From assembly GCA_963854835.1 (NCBI GenBank), contig OY978527.1:38879040-38943039 (forward strand): DNA of 64,000 bases. Direction: 5' to 3'. A program made the position numbers and the translations under genes. The notes beneath the pieces were generated by a model. The model did not search any database, had not been told where the DNA came from, and saw only the letters and a program-made list of their open reading frames with translations. Below, in pieces: positions 35,101-47,002 of the stretch (position 1 is the stretch's first letter; every line of letters starts with the position of its first letter). This DNA is from Megamerina dolium (lineage: Eukaryota; Arthropoda; Insecta; Diptera; Megamerinidae).

Positions 35101-35869
35101 GCAAAAAGTAAAGTTTTGGAAGAATCTTAAAATATGAGTTTCTATGACGATGTATATATTTGCAATTATACAAGTGTTTCGACAATAATGCATTCACCTT
35201 AAAACTAGTTCATTTTGAATTTAAATTACCATATTTTTTCAATGCAAAAATTCTATTTGAGTATAATAAGTTTTGCATTTGATTATCAAATTGCATGAAA
35301 ACCTTTGACATTCCAGAAAATGGTTGTCACACATAATTGTTGACTCGGTTTTGCATAGGGGAAAATTGAAATTGACAATAATATTGTCGAACAAAATTGA
35401 ACATTTCCGTCTGCATGTCAATATTGTTTGATATTTTAATGGCAAAACGATGCAGTCTTGTGTAAAACCCAATATTTGTACATACATACATATACATATA
35501 TTCTATGTATGGATAGAATAGGGTATATTGCAAAAATTCAAGGTTTTTCCAACTTCAACTACATGAAGATATCAGTCTGTCATCTGTTTGCCATCATTTT
35601 ATTTTTGTCTGCAAATATCTATTTTTTTTTTTTTTGCTCATCTCCGTCTATCACTCAATGTTCACATATACTATACTACACACTAAATATGTAGTAAATG
35701 TGTATTTTTATTTCTATTTTATTTTTCTTGTTATTTACTCTTTTTTGGAATTTTCCTCTTTCTGTCACTTTAATTTGGCAACATTTGACATTTTTTTTTT
35801 TTCTTATTTTTATTTTGATTTTGACTCAGACGCTACTGATGCTCAAATGTTAGTTAATGTTGTTGACGT

Positions 35870-35911
35870 TGATGCTGATGATGATGATGATGATGATAAT
35901 GATGATGATGA
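35870..35911 (+). repeat. (GAT)n microsatellite
   Basis: GAT/GAC/AAT units giving an Asp-rich run in one frame, within the exon-like ORF at 35830-35990. Confidence 0.88.
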
Positions 35912-36103
35912 GCTTAATATCGATTGCTATGTTGTATGCAAAAAGACCGCATCAGCTGAAATGAGATATTTTTTTTTGAATTTTTCATGAAAATATACCT
36001 GCAGAACATATATGTAGAAATGTTAATGTCAATGTCGTCTGGCATTGAGATTGCTGTATTTTAGTAGTAGAGATATATTAAATATACATACATGAATACA
36101 TTC

Positions 36104-36514
36104 GGATGAGCGAATGCATGGAGTTTTCGAGAGAAAAGTCCTACGCAAGATCTTTGGACCTATTTGCGTTGGTGGCGAGTACCGAATAAGGTACAATCAT
36201 GAGCTGTACGAGCTGTATGCCGATATTGACATAGTAAAGCGCATCAAAATCCAGCGGCTGCGCTGGCTAGGTCATGTCGAGCTAATGGAATTACACGCTC
36301 CAGCTAAGAAGGTGTTATAATCGGAATCCGCTGGCGGACGACGCAGAAGAGGAAGACCAAACCTCCGGTGGAAAGACCAAATACTGAAGAACCTGACGTC
36401 GCTTGGAATTTCTAACTGGCGCCAGCTAGCGAAGAACAGAGATGGCTGGCGAAGCATGTTATTTTCGGCCTAAATCGATATTCGGTTGTTATGGCCACAT
36501 AAGTAAGTAAGTAA
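36104..36514 (+). mobile_element. 5'-truncated LINE insertion with target duplication
   Basis: Same family as 1-855. It starts inside the RT C-terminus (GVFERKVLRKIFGP), reads on through RLRWLGHVELMELHAP, and a frameshift-linked part ends RDGWRSMLFSA before the stop. The shared 3' UTR ends in ATAAGTAAGTAAGTAAG. It is flanked by perfect 10-bp repeats GAATACATTC (36094-36103 and 36515-36524). 5' truncation, a TSD and a short-repeat tail are the marks of target-primed reverse transcription. Premature stops make the fragment non-coding. Confidence 0.92.
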
Positions 36515-36899
36515 GAATACATTCTTGCTTACTTATTTAATCATCTGAACTGTCTGGTTAAACCCTTAAAGGTTTTTCAGCACTTAATTCTTCCTACGAA
36601 GACTAAATTTTCTTCTAATTCCACATTTGGCATCAGTTACCGAAGAGCAGAGCACCATATTCGCTAAAATAGTTCTTTCCATCACTCGCTCCGTATAGGG
36701 AAGTTAGCGTAATTGTTAAATTTTAATGCGCCTTACGATGTTCTGAATGAAAATATATCCAAAAATGGTCTCTCGAAAAGTCCAAGAATTCTTTGATCTT
36801 TGGAGGCAATTGTACAAGAACTTGCAACACACGTGACGATAATTACACAATGTTGCATCTATTGCAAGCATGTTTGATTCGATGATGTCAATGCAATGA

Positions 36900-36990
36900 G
36901 CTTACTTATTCATTGGACCAAATTTCGTTGAAATATTTCAATATTTGTTCAAGTTATGATGCGAATCAGTCAAGGGATATACACCAGAAT
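36900..36990 (-). mobile_element. degenerate Helentron fragment
   Basis: CCAAATTTCGTTGAAATATT, TTGTTCAAGTTATGATGCGA and CAGTCAAGG match, with changes, the segment just before the GGAC repeat in copies A and B (CAAATTTCATCGAAATAGCT and onward). Neither end of the element is present. Confidence 0.6.
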
Positions 36991-37074
36991 CAGAGGATGT
37001 TTTTTTTTCTAATTCAAAGCTTCTCTCGAGTGGCTGAAAAAATTTGACCAAAATTGATATACCTGTGTACAGTG

Positions 37075-37270
37075 GCAACTCTTGCGGCAGTAAAAATTTT
37101 GCCATGAAAACGTTTCGAAAATACCTCTGTGAGAAAGCTCAGAAAAAGTGATGTCACATGAATTCTATCATTCAGAACTGGCTAATATAAGTAGGTCCCT
37201 TCTAATATTGTCTAAAATTTGACACGTACAACAGTACTGAAAGCGATACTCGATGGTACTACAATAGGCT
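37075..37270 (+). mobile_element. SINE body fragment, plus orientation
   Basis: Reverse complement of the SINE body of 13557-13930: GCGGCAGTAAAAATTTTGCC, AGTGATGTCACATGAATTCT and TAAGTAGGTCCCTTCTAATA. The tRNA-like head is missing. Confidence 0.7.
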
Positions 37271-37595
37271 TTTATAGCCTAAGTGAGTTCTCTAATTGTT
37301 CGGGCGGCCCCAATAGCCAAACCAAACCTATAGCATGATAGAGCAGAGGTTGTAATTGAGCCACTCATCGGGTGTGTGATTTTCCTCGATTTTCACTTCC
37401 TTTTACATTTTCTTCTATGACCAGTTGTTCCAAAGTTCCTGTCTGACTGTCTTGCTACTTGAGTGAAGTAATTTAGATTCTCAGTGGAGATTAACCCTTT
37501 TTCGAATATTTAGTTCCTTAAGCGCATGAAATTCTTAAGACTCTGCAGTACAGTATAATTTCCTAACCGAAGCTCTGTAGATTTAGTGATCGATA

Positions 37596-37953
37596 TACCA
37601 CCATGAACAAAAAGTTCCCGGAATAACTACCGTTTGGCGCTACCATCATTCCAATTTGAGTTCTAAGTTGGTGCATCTGTTGTTGATATTCCCTCTAAAT
37701 CTTAGCGTCATAACTTGACATTTGCTAAAGTTACGTAGCCAAAAATACATCTATCTCAGTGCATCTTGCGATTTTTCCATTACTTCCTATCGGCTGCTGA
37801 AACGCGTTCCCCGAGCCAAGTCACAGGGAGCCAAATCAGGTGAATTCGGTGGCATTTGGATGGTATTTGCTGCATTTTTCGTCAAAAAATGACGGCACTG
37901 TGCGACGGTGCGTTATCATCCAAGAGTCCGGGAACTTTTTGATCAAGGCGGTA
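37596..37953 (-). mobile_element. short mariner relic with inverted ends
   Basis: The 358-bp element has ends beginning TACCACCATGAACAAAAAGT and (inverted) TACCGCCTTGATCAAAAAGT, then TCCCGGA, flanked by TA (37594-37595, 37954-37955). On the minus strand LDDNAPSHSAVIF is followed in another frame by MPPNSPDLAPCD, the second and third catalytic aspartate regions of a DD34D mariner. Most of the transposase is deleted and the rest is frameshifted. Confidence 0.78.
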
Positions 37954-39774
37954 TATTAAAAAATTGTCTCTTTGTTTTATTGTTGCATATCTTGCCATTT
38001 GGTTTTTGACATTTTAATTTCTAGGTTTGAGTACTGTATGATCATTTTTTCCATTATAGTCTGACCCCAGTGCAGATGTTAAACAATATTGGTGAAAGGA
38101 TTCAGTTTTGAATATATTTGATTTTATTTGATTCACTCTAATGAATCAAGCAGCAAATCTGTTAATCATTATTAATCATTGCTATTTTAATGATTTAATT
38201 ATAGCACTATATTTTATTTACGTAAAAACCCAAAAAAAAAATGTTAATGAAATGATGATGAGATTTTAAATGAAAAGATTTTATTTTGATCAACGAATAG
38301 AATTGTCATCAAATTGCGTTGCATTTGTAAAACTGATATTTTACATATACAATAAATTAATCAATGAATATCACATGTGTACTCACACACATACATCCAC
38401 ATTGAGATTCTTACCTCAGTGTTCACACTGAGTCTTTTAATGCATTTGCATTTGCATCATAAATTATGATTAGAAATGTCGACACGCTCTTGTGATGAAC
38501 TTTGCTACTTTTAAGATAGATACATACACACACACATACATATGTATAAATCGTATAAATGCAACATTAATTTATGCGCATTAAATTTTATTTTGTATTA
38601 TATATGGTATTGTTGATCTTTTCTTCAATAAATATAGTTGTATATATGTACATATCTATGTTTTTTTGAAATCCAGACATCACTTCAAAGTCATTAGTTA
38701 TATACTTAGTACATACATATGTACACATATTTTATTTTCCTCCATCCGCCAATCCAAATTCTCTCGGTAACACTTCATATAATTTGTACACAATCATACG
38801 TTGTCATTTAAGCAACACCCGCACCATACTCCATTGTCGTAATCTTCTTCTTCTTCCTCTTTTTGTGTTCATGCAATATTGCCCATATGTGTATATTTTC
38901 ATATACCAGTGCGTCAGTATGTATACACAAGTATCTTTCAATGCATTAGTGTTCTTTCATGTGTGTCGTCGTTGTCGTCATCATAATCATCAGTAGCAGC
39001 AGCAGCAGCAGCAAAGCAGCAATTCACTTTTGTCATTTAAATGGCATTTTTATGTGAGTGAGAAAAACATGCGAGATATAAAAGAGAGCACCATATGACA
39101 GAGCGCATTCCGCCACTTATCACTACTTAATGTGGCTTTAGATATAGAAGATATAGTATTGTTTCGTATCGTACTCATACACTATATGGTATATGGGATT
39201 CTGTGCTCTGTATATTGTTAAGTTCAAATGCTCAATTCACTTTGGGATTACACTTGTCGTCATTATATTAGAATAATACTACTTACAATACATTAATTTT
39301 TTTCACAACTATCATAATGCTTTAGTTATCACATATATATACATGAGTATGGTATTTATTTGAATAGCTGTAACAATAAGCTTGTACATATGAACTTGCA
39401 TCATATTTTTTTCCATTTTACATCATTTCTATTATTTTCAAGTTCAATTAGATTATAAATAGTAATGTACAAGTATGTGGCTTTAAGCTGCTTTCACTAT
39501 TTGTTGCAATATTAATGGGATTACGTACTTATTGTTGTTGTACAACTCGATATTCAATTAAATTGAATTTTAAAATGCGGCACATGTTGTCGTAATATTC
39601 CTTCGTTTCCGATTTATGAAAGGTGATATTTAAAAATTTTTTATTCAGTCGTCTATTTATCGTAAAAGATTTTATACATAATACCTAGTCAAGACATAAA
39701 TATTGTTACACAGAAAAATCAATGAAAATGAATTATTATTCTTCGATACTTTTTTTTTCCTTTTTATTGGGTTA
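37954..39774. other. non-coding stretch with octamer cluster
   Basis: No gene. Two ATTTGCAT octamers and a palindromic ATAAATTATGAT lie at 38439-38474, and a CAG run at about 38993-39020. Confidence 0.5.
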
Positions 39775-40610
39775 TTTAATGGGTACAAATCTTTGAAGAA
39801 CTTATTTGTCTTCCAGCACGATTTTAGATGATCTGGGTACCCATCGATCGCAAGACGCACTTCAAGCATGGGGAAATTGTCCACTGCATGGATAAGGGCT
39901 CGCTTCAACGACTCAATATTTGGGTGTCGAGTAGAGCAAGCCATGCCCTCTAATACGGACAACAACTTGTAATCCAACGGGTTGAAGTCTGGAGTACCAG
40001 CTGGCCAGTCATCCATTGATATGAAGCCGGGAATGTTGTTTTTTAGCCACAGGGTTCCAAGATGGTCGATTGATATACTTTGGCCAATGTTTTCACTCCT
40101 TTCTCTCAAAAATGGAGCTTGGCAACGTCATCGTAGCTCACTCCCCATAATATCATTACAGACGCGGGATGGTGGCGGCTTTGGATAGTCGGAATGAGTT
40201 GTGGTGCTTCTCTGGATGACTAAGCATACAAACGATCCTTCTGTTTATTAAACGATTTTCTCTTGAGTAAACAGAATTTGTCTGTGAGCGTACCGTCTGT
40301 GTAACGCTTTCGATTTTCGCTACCGTTTACCCTCCAATTCGTCCGTGAGTAGGTATCCAGAGTGTCGCTTGTACGCGCTGAGTCCAAAATCTTCATGGAC
40401 ATGGATTTTTGCGAAATTTGCATTTTGCGCGACAAAAACAAGATTTTCTGTTTTCGCTGCGATTTTCGGTCGATTCGTTTCTTTACGGCTTTGATCGCTT
40501 TCAGAGTTCTCACAGGGCGCGGACGGCCGAATCTTTGACGTTCTCGGACAACAATACGATTTTCGATGTCACCCCATTCTATGAAGCATAAATGTCAACT
40601 GTCAAATCGC
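39775..40610 (-). mobile_element. Tc1/mariner-type transposon relic, DD37D-like
   Basis: Minus-strand pieces in order are: RPVRTLKAIKAVKKRI (DNA-binding part), SRKMQISQKSMSMKIL, KRKSFNKQKDRLYA, SREAPQLIPTIQSRHHPAS, GVSYDDVAKLHF, KGVKTLAKVYQ, then DWPAGTPDFNPLDYKLLSVL and MACSTRHPNIESLKRAL. The order fits a mariner-like transposase whose third catalytic Asp is in NPLDY. The segment carrying the second catalytic Asp (QQD...H) is deleted, and there are several frameshifts. Ends were not located. The DD37D label is an inference from what relatives have between these motifs. Confidence 0.78.
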
Positions 40611-43324
40611 AGTCTAAATGAAATGGATGCGCTCAAGATTGTGTTCGTAATGAATGCGTTTAGTTGTGTACCAATATTTATGACCTTGGACTAGGTATTA
40701 TCGCCTATGCTTCATCTTATACAATAAATTACACTGTAAGGCAAGAATTTTTGATTCTGATCAGCATCAGGCTTGTTAGAAAAAGTGCCCCAGATTACTG
40801 TGTTGAAGACCATTTTGTCCTCAGGGTCAGGATTTTTTTTACGAAAGAGATGTATTTGGAGCTGTTTATCTCGAAAACAGGAGTCTTTGGGTAGTTTTGG
40901 TTTTCACGTTCCCCAACAATTTTTTCCCAGAGAAAATTTTTCTGCAATATTGTTTGGTGTTTTTTTTATCCATTTAGCCCTTATGGATAGAATTACTTAA
41001 AAACACAATGCTTTTATCCTTTTTTTTTTTCGTAAAGAATTCTTGAAAGCTAATCCCATATTCAGACACCTCGACCCCAAAAATCCCATGATTTGTATGA
41101 AACAGTAAAAGCCAATAAAGATTTCAAACGAAAAATCTCTGACTTATCTGATTTAATTCATTTAAAAGTGCTCATCGTTTAAGGACATAATATAATAAAA
41201 ATTATTAAGAATAAATATTAAATAATATTATCAATAAATTTATTATTTCAATTGTATTAATTCTCCTTATACTTCATCTTTTAATGTAATCAACATTTTC
41301 ATTATGATCATCATTGACACTACATTACCTCGGGTAACACCATTTGACTGACATCTACCCATCATATAATTTACATTTAAATAAGTGAATATTCGTTTAA
41401 TTGTTCAGTGCGTTCCCCTCCACTTGTTGTTGTTCTGGTGGCTGTGGTTGGTGCCTTTGTTAATTATCAACAATTACAATAAATGATGTGTATAGGATTA
41501 ACCGGTATTACAGCTTTTTAAACAATAATTATAAACACGTGATGGAATATACATACAGACAAGCTCATACATACATGTTTGCATATAAATTACGGCGGGT
41601 AAAAGATGTAATGTAATGGGTTTAACAATGGATTTTTCGTAAACTTGAAATACCTTATAAGCTATGTGTACATTTTTGCTTAGAATCATCTCTGGAATCA
41701 GTTTCTATTCATACAAATTTTTCCCCCGAATAATTTGACACACCCTAATATATTATATGTATATATGTTTGCATTTAATTTGCTTTTTAATCCAACAATG
41801 AGTGCCTACCTATATTTAATTTAAATTTTGATGTGTATGTGTGCGTGTGTGTGTATGTGTGTGAAGAATTTTCAATTAAAATTAAATTAATTTATTGTGT
41901 AGTATTTGTGGTTTATTTAACATGAAAAGGGGGAATTTTTGATATCTCAGAAACTATTGACTTTAATTTATTCTATGTTTCGTATTTAATTATGAAGAAT
42001 TGTTTACATTATTCGACAAAATTTAACTACTTATACCAATGGTTTATAGAAAAAAAAAAATGCTTTAACTATGTATGCTTAGGGAAACGATGGGCCATCA
42101 AATGCAAACTTGTGATTTTCCACAAAGACCACCAATATTTCTTGGTGGTCAGTTTAGAACTATATTAGTTCTATCAGTTCCCCGACTAGTTCCAGGTAAT
42201 GCAAATAGGGAGAGTGCACTATATACATACAAGGTAAACAATGAAACGCATTAAGTGGTAATCGGAACTAGTACCTGTTTGGTTCTGGCTCCAAGAGAAC
42301 TGCTTGGTGGGCAGGGTCTCTTCTGTTATAGCGAAGGCACAAATGGGACATAATTTTCTATAGCAATGAAACGTAAAATTTTTTGGATTCTATGTTAATG
42401 TCAAGTTCAATGAATTTGTTATATTTTTTTATACTTTTGTATTTATGGCAATCAATATTTTTATAACATTTTCCGCTACTTTTAGCTAATTATTTGTTTT
42501 AGTAAACGATCATGTATCTAACACGTACTCACAAATATGCACATATTTTTCATTTGCTTAGCGGCAATTGCCAGCTGTTACTCATCATTTTTGCCGTAAA
42601 TGAATTTACTGGAAATGATCGTATGCTTGATCATGTTGCCATTTCAAGGTTATTTGTTCGTTTCTTACTTGACTATGCCATTGAATAAGCTATATGCATA
42701 TTTATTTGTTTGTTTTTTTTTTTTTTTTTGCCCCTATATTTTGTTTATACAATAATTTGTTATTGCGCGTTTATTTACCTTATTCTATGTTCGTTCGTTT
42801 AATTACATTTTATCTAATTTTAGAGAAAGAATATATTATGTTAGGTGATGGAGTATGTAAGAGTGATTTACTGGGGGGAGAGATGGAGTGAGAGTGTAAG
42901 AGAGAGAAAGAGAACGCGAGAGAAAGAAAACGAAAGAAATAGAAAGAGAGAGAGAGAGAGAGATAAATCGTTGTTGTGGCCAGGTGTATTTTGATGCTTG
43001 TAATATATAATATTGCGGCTAACAATAGTTATTATTAAAAACTTGACATTTAATTACATATTAATTACATTTTGGATTTTAATATCATTTATTATACAAT
43101 AAAATACAGAAGCAAATGTAAAACTCATTTTGAAATGTTCAACAATATTTACGATGTTTACGAATATTGTATGTAAGTACAATATTATGACGTGTGAATG
43201 ATATATGAATTATTTTTTAAATGGGGAATATTTTCTTAGAACTTTTTTAAAGATGTTTATTTAATAATCTCGACATTCATAAGGCGACGTTGCTTTATCC
43301 AGATCAATGAACGTTATATTCGGA
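40611..43324. other. non-coding stretch
   Basis: No gene recognised. Includes a short hairpin (GACCACCAA and its complement, about 42125-42148), a GT-rich tract near 41840 and the GA-rich tract at 42886-42963. Confidence 0.5.
42886..42963 (+). repeat. GA-rich tract
   Basis: Purine-only stretch with many GAGAG cores, ending in an uninterrupted (GA)n of about 9 units. Confidence 0.88.
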
Positions 43325-43398
43325 AGGGAAAGAGATGAGTGACGGAGCATGTTGGATTCGGCTTCGATTTTCGATTGTAATGGCCAAATAAGTAAATC
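43325..43398 (+). mobile_element. LINE 3'-end scrap
   Basis: GACGGAGCATGTTGGATTCG and TAATGGCCAAATAAGTAAAT align, with changes, to the last codons and 3' UTR of the LINE at 1-855 and 36104-36514. It is a third, more diverged 3' end. Confidence 0.65.
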
Positions 43399-43929
43399 AG
43401 GAAGTTTATTTCACAATATGATAATTTCATAAACTATCTTTAAAAAATACATTATAAGCGTACATAGTGAAAGCATTATTAGTTGTATTTATAAATATTA
43501 CATCACCAGACAAATGTGTTTTATAGTAGGTACTTATAATAATGGCAATAAAAATATTTTCACTAAAATCTCCACTATAGACAATGCTTAACACTCTGTT
43601 CAATGAGTTCAAAATTTATGCAAATAATTATTGTTTTGAATAATGAGAGAAGCGATGTATGTATAATATTTATCTGTACACTGGTATCTAAAATCTTTCG
43701 AGTTATTAGTTATTAATACAAAATGAGTCAAGCGTAATTGTATTGTTTTTCCCTAAGTCGTAATTAAAAATTTTAAAACAAAAATAAATAATAACAATTG
43801 CATGAAATGGAATGAAAATGAAATATGTATGTTCCGTTAAATAAGTAAACGGAGTTTGCTGTTTAAAACTTTTGCATTAAGAAAATTAAAAATTTGTGTA
43901 TGGAAAGCCGAGTTTTGTCAACTAATCGC

Positions 43930-44235
43930 ATATAAAATTGACACTTAAAGGCATGGATGAACATTTCATCGAACTATAACATTTCATCGAACAATAACGT
44001 AGTGCATGTTAAATTTGGAGAGTTTTGGAGCTGGTCTACTTGATTTACAGTCTCCGAACGATAGAGACATTATGAGATCTTCTTTTATCTTTTTCACTCT
44101 CTTTCAAATTGTAAAAATTTCTTGCCGGCAGGCGGGACATCTTTTGAAAGAAAAACTATTTTTTATTAATACATTTATCTTTACTGGTATTTGATCGTAT
44201 GACCTCCAACCAATTTAGTTGCAACTTTAGAGTGG
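43930..44235 (-). mobile_element. tRNA-derived SINE, strongly diverged
   Basis: GCATGTTAAATTTGGAGAGT, CAGTCTCCGAACGATAGAG and TTCTTGCCGGCAGGCGGGAC follow the order of the SINE body. The tRNA-like head is hardly recognisable. A 19-bp stretch ACATTTCATCGAAC is tandemly duplicated near the tail end. Confidence 0.62.
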
Positions 44236-44239
44236 CGCT

Positions 44240-45415
44240 TTTCGCAAGTTTCAAAACCATTTTATAGCAGACAAAATAAATGTTCATGATTTTATACATT
44301 GCAGAATATTGTGGTTTTTGTTTTTTAATGATAAATTCCGGATACTTTTCTAACAGAATATATTATACAAAGGTAATAATTTTGAACAATTGTTACATTT
44401 TATCACAATCCATATTGTTTGCTTATTGCCTATTATTTTTTAAATTAGTTCGTCTCAGTCATGGTTTATATTGTTGTAGAATACTTTGTTGTTGGTATGC
44501 AATGAAGATATATTTGTTTTAAATAACAATTGAAATTGTTAATATTATTATTATAAGTTTTTTTTTTTGTGACTAATTTGCGAAGTTGCTTGCTTTATAC
44601 CATTATATTTTACGCTTATGGAATTTAGCATAAAAGCAATATTTGCTAAATTATTCGAGAGTCAAGTATAACATTGACATAAGGCCAACGTTTCTAAATG
44701 CTTTAGTTTTATATTGAATGTAGTAAAGGAATTCACTTTTGAAAAAGGTCATTTTTGCTATGATTACGACTTTCATATGCATAGTTGTCATCGGATTTTT
44801 ACTTGAAGAAATACAAATACAGCCAACTGCATACGCCAAAAGGTCTTGGCCTGCAGACAAGACTAAATTTTTACTAAATGTTTATTTATATATATATATG
44901 TATTTGAGGCATATGAGCGTTTCAAACCACAATAAAATGGCAAAATTTAAAAATTTTATTGTATTAAATTAGCCAGAATTGCCCCTAATGGAGTAAAGTG
45001 ATTGAGCGCCTCTAAATTTTTGTCCACAACTTTTATTTAACATATTTTATATATCTATCCCTTAAAGAACAAATTTACCTCACATCCCGCCCTCCCATTT
45101 CAAAGTGCTCCTAGGGGGGTCAAGTATATAATCGAACCACATTTACATTTTACTATTTCAAATTTAGTTTAATATACTATTTAGTACTATTTACTGAGCT
45201 ACAAATAACTGTAGGAGTTTGCTTGAGTGATTTTGTTGTATAAAATAACCTTCATCCTCAGACTAGCAGTTATTTAAGTTTCTATGAAATAATATTAATA
45301 GCGAATTCAGTCTGATTTCAAAAGAATTGTATTGGAATATACAAATTTTGATGAGATTATGACAATATAAACATACAATATATATACGCATATGAGAATA
45401 CAGAAAAATGACAAG
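44240..45415. other. non-coding stretch
   Basis: Only short ORFs. The one at 44760-44972 has a signal-peptide-like start and is discussed under findings. Confidence 0.5.
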
Positions 45416-47002
45416 AAAAAATCTCCTTACAGTCGGCTGGGGCCGACCAAACTATACCCTGCATATGTAGATTTATATATAAAAAGTTTACTCGAATATC
45501 CAACTTTTCTTTTATTTCCACTTTTCGAGAAACAATTTTTGCATATACTACTAATTTACACCCGAAATATGGTTGACTTTGATGAAGTAAAAGGATTTTA
45601 AGATAATTCCGAGGCTTAGTATGGGAGCTATATAAAAAGTGGGCATGGCTTACCACTTTCTAGTAAATCCAATTAATTTTTCAATGTTAATCCACACCTT
45701 AAATTTGGTGTCCTACGTTGAATAGTTTCTAAGTTATGGTGGTTAACATTTTTGTTTAATTTCCTCAGCTTTGTATGGGAGCCCCAATAAGAAGTGGGTG
45801 TGGAACGCTGCTTTTTCGCCAGATTATTTCCGACTACGATATTAATTTAAGTGTCAATTATGGTAATTGTAGACATAAGATTGCCTAAGTTACAGCTGTT
45901 TCAATTTAAAATTTGTATGGGGGCTACGATAAACACTTGGCGTGGTGCACCCATTTTCTGTGAGCCTAGTTGCTCGTACAATACTAATCCATACCCTAAG
46001 TCTCGTTGTCCTAGGCTAAATGGTTTGTAAGTTATGGAGCTTAAAATTTTAGTTTAATTCACTCGACTTTGTATGGGAGACCCATGAAGGAGTGGGCGTG
46101 GCACACTGATTTTCTGCCAGATTTTTGCCGACTACGATATTAATTTAAGTGTCAATTATGGTTATTGTAGACATAAGATTGCCTAAGTTACAGCTGTTTC
46201 AATTTAAAATTTGTATGGGGGCTACGATAAACACTTGGCGTGGTGCACCCATTTTCTGTGAGCCTAGTTGCTCGTACAATACTAATCCACACCTTAAATC
46301 TCGTTATTCTACGCTGAATAGTTTGCAAGTTATAACCGGTAACATTTTTTTTAATTTCCGCAACTTTGTATGGGAGACCCAAAAAGGAGTGGGCGTGGCA
46401 CATTGATTTTCTGCCATATTATTTCCGACTACCGTGTTAATCTAAGTGTCAATTATGGTTATTCTAGACAGAAGATTGTAGAAGTTACAGCAGTTTCAAT
46501 TTAAAAGAAGTACAGACACTTTGTATGGGAGCTACGCTAGAAAGTAGGCGTGGCTCATCCACTTTTGGTGAGATTATATAGTAGTATAATATAACTCTAT
46601 GTGCAAAATATTGTTGTCCCAAGTGGTATATTGTGTGAGTTATAGTAAGTTAAAGATTTTGAAAATTTCGAGGTTAGTCGCTTTGAATGCTTGGTGTGGG
46701 CGTGGTTATTGACCGATCATGCCCAATATCAATCCCCTCCGTAGCCTTGGATCATAGATTACTTATGCCAAATTTCATCGAAATAGCTCAATATTTACTC
46801 AAGTTATCGTGCGAACCAGCCAGGTGACAGACAGACGGACGGACGGACGGACGGACGGACATCGTTAAATCGAAAATTTAATCGACGCTGATCACGAATA
46901 TATATCCATGTCTATATCTCCGGAGATTCCTTCAAGTGGACACAAACATCTGACCGAAATGAATATACCATGCATATTGCATTATGCAGGGTATAAAAAT
47001 AA
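45416..47002 (-). mobile_element. Helentron (DINE-1/INE-1-like), copy B
   Basis: Same element and orientation as copy A, with the same ends: the GTCGGC/GCCGAC hairpin at about 45432-45447 and the TATACCC palindrome near 46970-46995. It has two complete 298-bp units instead of three (landmark CCGACTACGATATT at 45830 and 46128, diverged at 46425) and a shorter GGAC run (46826-46861). Those two differences account for nearly all of the length difference of about 320 bp. Confidence 0.82.

Larger units (their letters stand above)
34459..36093. other. mostly non-coding stretch
   Basis: Contains a mariner C-terminal tail (35043-35100) and an acidic exon-like ORF (35830-35990, see findings). The rest is AT-rich with short chance ORFs. 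Confidence 0.5.

Noticed and set aside
39672..40109. 145-codon minus-strand ORF as a host gene
   Set aside because: Its motifs (DWPAGTPDFNPLDY, RHPNIESLKRAL) are those of a mariner-type transposase, and the flanking frames continue the same protein in broken form.
42125..42148. 9-bp hairpin GACCACCAA...TTGGTGGTC
   Set aside because: Too short and isolated to support a structured RNA or element end; noted only within the non-coding stretch.
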